From Holophagales bacterium (GTDB taxonomy: Bacteria; Acidobacteriota; Holophagae; Holophagales; Holophagaceae): a stretch of DNA of 7,298 bases. Shown here piece by piece: positions 6,826-7,298 of this stretch (the stretch's first letter is position 1; the number at the start of each line of letters is the position of its first letter). Both the position numbers and the translations under genes were made by a program. Under the pieces are notes generated by a model. It saw only the letters and a program-made list of their open reading frames with translations. It was not told where the DNA came from and made no database searches. The stretch covers positions 1 through 7,298 of the forward strand of contig JAITFL010000007.1 in assembly GCA_031281385.1 (NCBI GenBank), written 5' to 3'.

Positions 6826-7050
6826 TTAGGAAAAGATAGCTCTTATGTCATCGCTGACAACGTTTTCAAACTTTGTAAAAAAAGCATACATCTCATCGAG
6901 ATTCTTCTCGAACTCCTGCTGCGATGATTCGCGGGCGACTTGGCGCTGGCAGCGCGACACTATCATGGCAGCCGAGGCCAGCTGGAATTGGTGTTGTATC
7001 TGGCCCGTCAGCAGCTCTTTCCATCTTGGGTGATCTTTTGGCTCAAGCAT
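6826..7050 (-). CDS. Small helical protein of unknown function
   Basis: This 74-residue cytoplasmic protein starts MLEPKDHPRW and looks almost entirely alpha-helical. One helix spans about residues 8-41 (with QIQHQFQLASAAMIVSRCQRQVA) and a second about 44-73 (with EFEKNLDEMYAFFTKFENVV). It has one cysteine (34), two histidines (7, 20) and no membrane segment. I do not recognise the family. The start is ambiguous. ATG 7050 has a run of eight G seven to eight bases upstream, which can serve as a ribosome site. ATG 7068 would add six residues (MGGELF) and has only AAGG two bases upstream. With the earlier start the gene would begin four bases after the preceding cysteine-rich reading frame. Tight spacing to the FIST-like gene suggests that the two products act together. 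Confidence 0.7.
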   Translation of the reverse strand: MLEPKDHPRWKELLTGQIQHQFQLASAAMIVSRCQRQVARESSQQEFEKNLDEMYAFFTKFENVVSDDIRAIFS

Positions 7051-7072
7051 GAATAGTTCCCCCCCCATAGCC

Positions 7073-7261
7073 TTATTCTAAACAAAAAATGCAGTGGCGC
7101 AAACAGTTAGTCCGAAGAAAACTCGCTCCAGCACAAAATGCAGTACTTGCGCCCAGTGCAACATCCTTTTTTGCAAAGAAGGACGCGCTTTTGTAGCCGC
7201 AAAAGACAAGTTGGCGGGCGAATTGGCCGCTGTAAATGCAAGTGGCACATTCACCCGCCAT
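7073..7261 (-). CDS. Possible small cysteine-rich protein
   Basis: This 62-residue reading frame starts MAGECATCIYSG and ends HCIFCLE. It has seven cysteines (5, 8, 21, 43, 53, 57, 60) and His56. The CxxC at 5-8 and CxxxCxxC at 53-60 suggest a zinc- or iron-binding site if the protein is made. Its stop lies four bases from the possible ATG at 7068 and about 20 from ATG 7050 of the next gene, which fits a minus-strand operon. Against it, the ribosome site is poor (CAGG almost touching the ATG), no known family is recognised, and the opposite strand is also open over nearly the same span (7094-7279) with its own CxxCxxC. The operonic position and strand favour the minus reading, but either or neither may be expressed. 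Confidence 0.42.
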   Translation of the reverse strand: MAGECATCIYSGQFARQLVFCGYKSASFFAKKDVALGASTAFCAGASFLRTNCLRHCIFCLE

Positions 7262-7298
7262 GCCTGGCTCGCCTGTTAGGTTTCATGTTACCATATTT

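Noticed and set aside
7094..7279. Plus-strand frame with CSTCAQC starting at a GTG
   Set aside because: Not annotated as a gene: there is no ribosome site, it begins with GTG, and it opposes a minus-strand operon. It is kept as an open question in the findings.
7262..7298. Right-hand edge of the window
   Set aside because: Too short to judge; I see no clear promoter or gene start for the minus-strand operon in these 37 bases.

Overview
The window looks like an ordinary bacterial chromosome segment, probably from a Gram-negative anaerobe or facultative organism. The support is Shine-Dalgarno sites of the AAGGAG/GGAGG type before several genes, a lipoprotein-type signal peptide, and a mix of Fe-S assembly and CoA-thioester metabolism genes. 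Base composition is about half GC. I cannot assign a phylum from the sequence alone. Coding density is high and no stretch over 300 bases lacks a gene. I see no tRNA, rRNA, CRISPR array, transposase or phage gene.

Region 1 (2-2019, plus strand): the 3' part of sufC, cut by the window edge, is followed by sufD with a TGATG stop/start overlap. These are two of the three scaffold components of the SUF Fe-S cluster machinery; sufB would be expected upstream, outside the window. Nothing Suf-related follows sufD. Its last 23 bases overlap the end of a convergent gene.

Region 2 (1997-4304, minus strand): a nitroreductase-family flavoprotein gene is followed 13 bases later by an acetyl-CoA hydrolase/transferase-family gene, most likely a succinyl-CoA:acetate CoA-transferase. 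The second gene's Shine-Dalgarno site lies almost on the first gene's stop codon, so the two read as an operon. The leader upstream carries a long imperfect hairpin and an AT-rich inverted repeat.

Region 3 (4426-5721, minus strand): a predicted lipoprotein or secreted protein of the DUF4097 'putative adhesin' type. It contains eleven consecutive units of exactly 18 residues with a TSNG core, arranged in a higher-order four-unit pattern. A beta-solenoid is the natural structural guess.

Region 4 (5844-7261, minus strand): a likely operon of three poorly known genes. They are a possible small cysteine-rich protein, a 74-residue helical protein, and a 323-residue protein whose C-terminus resembles the FIST sensory domain. 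A plausible intrinsic terminator follows, overlapping the last gene's stop codon. This cluster and the repeat lipoprotein are the least conventional content of the window.
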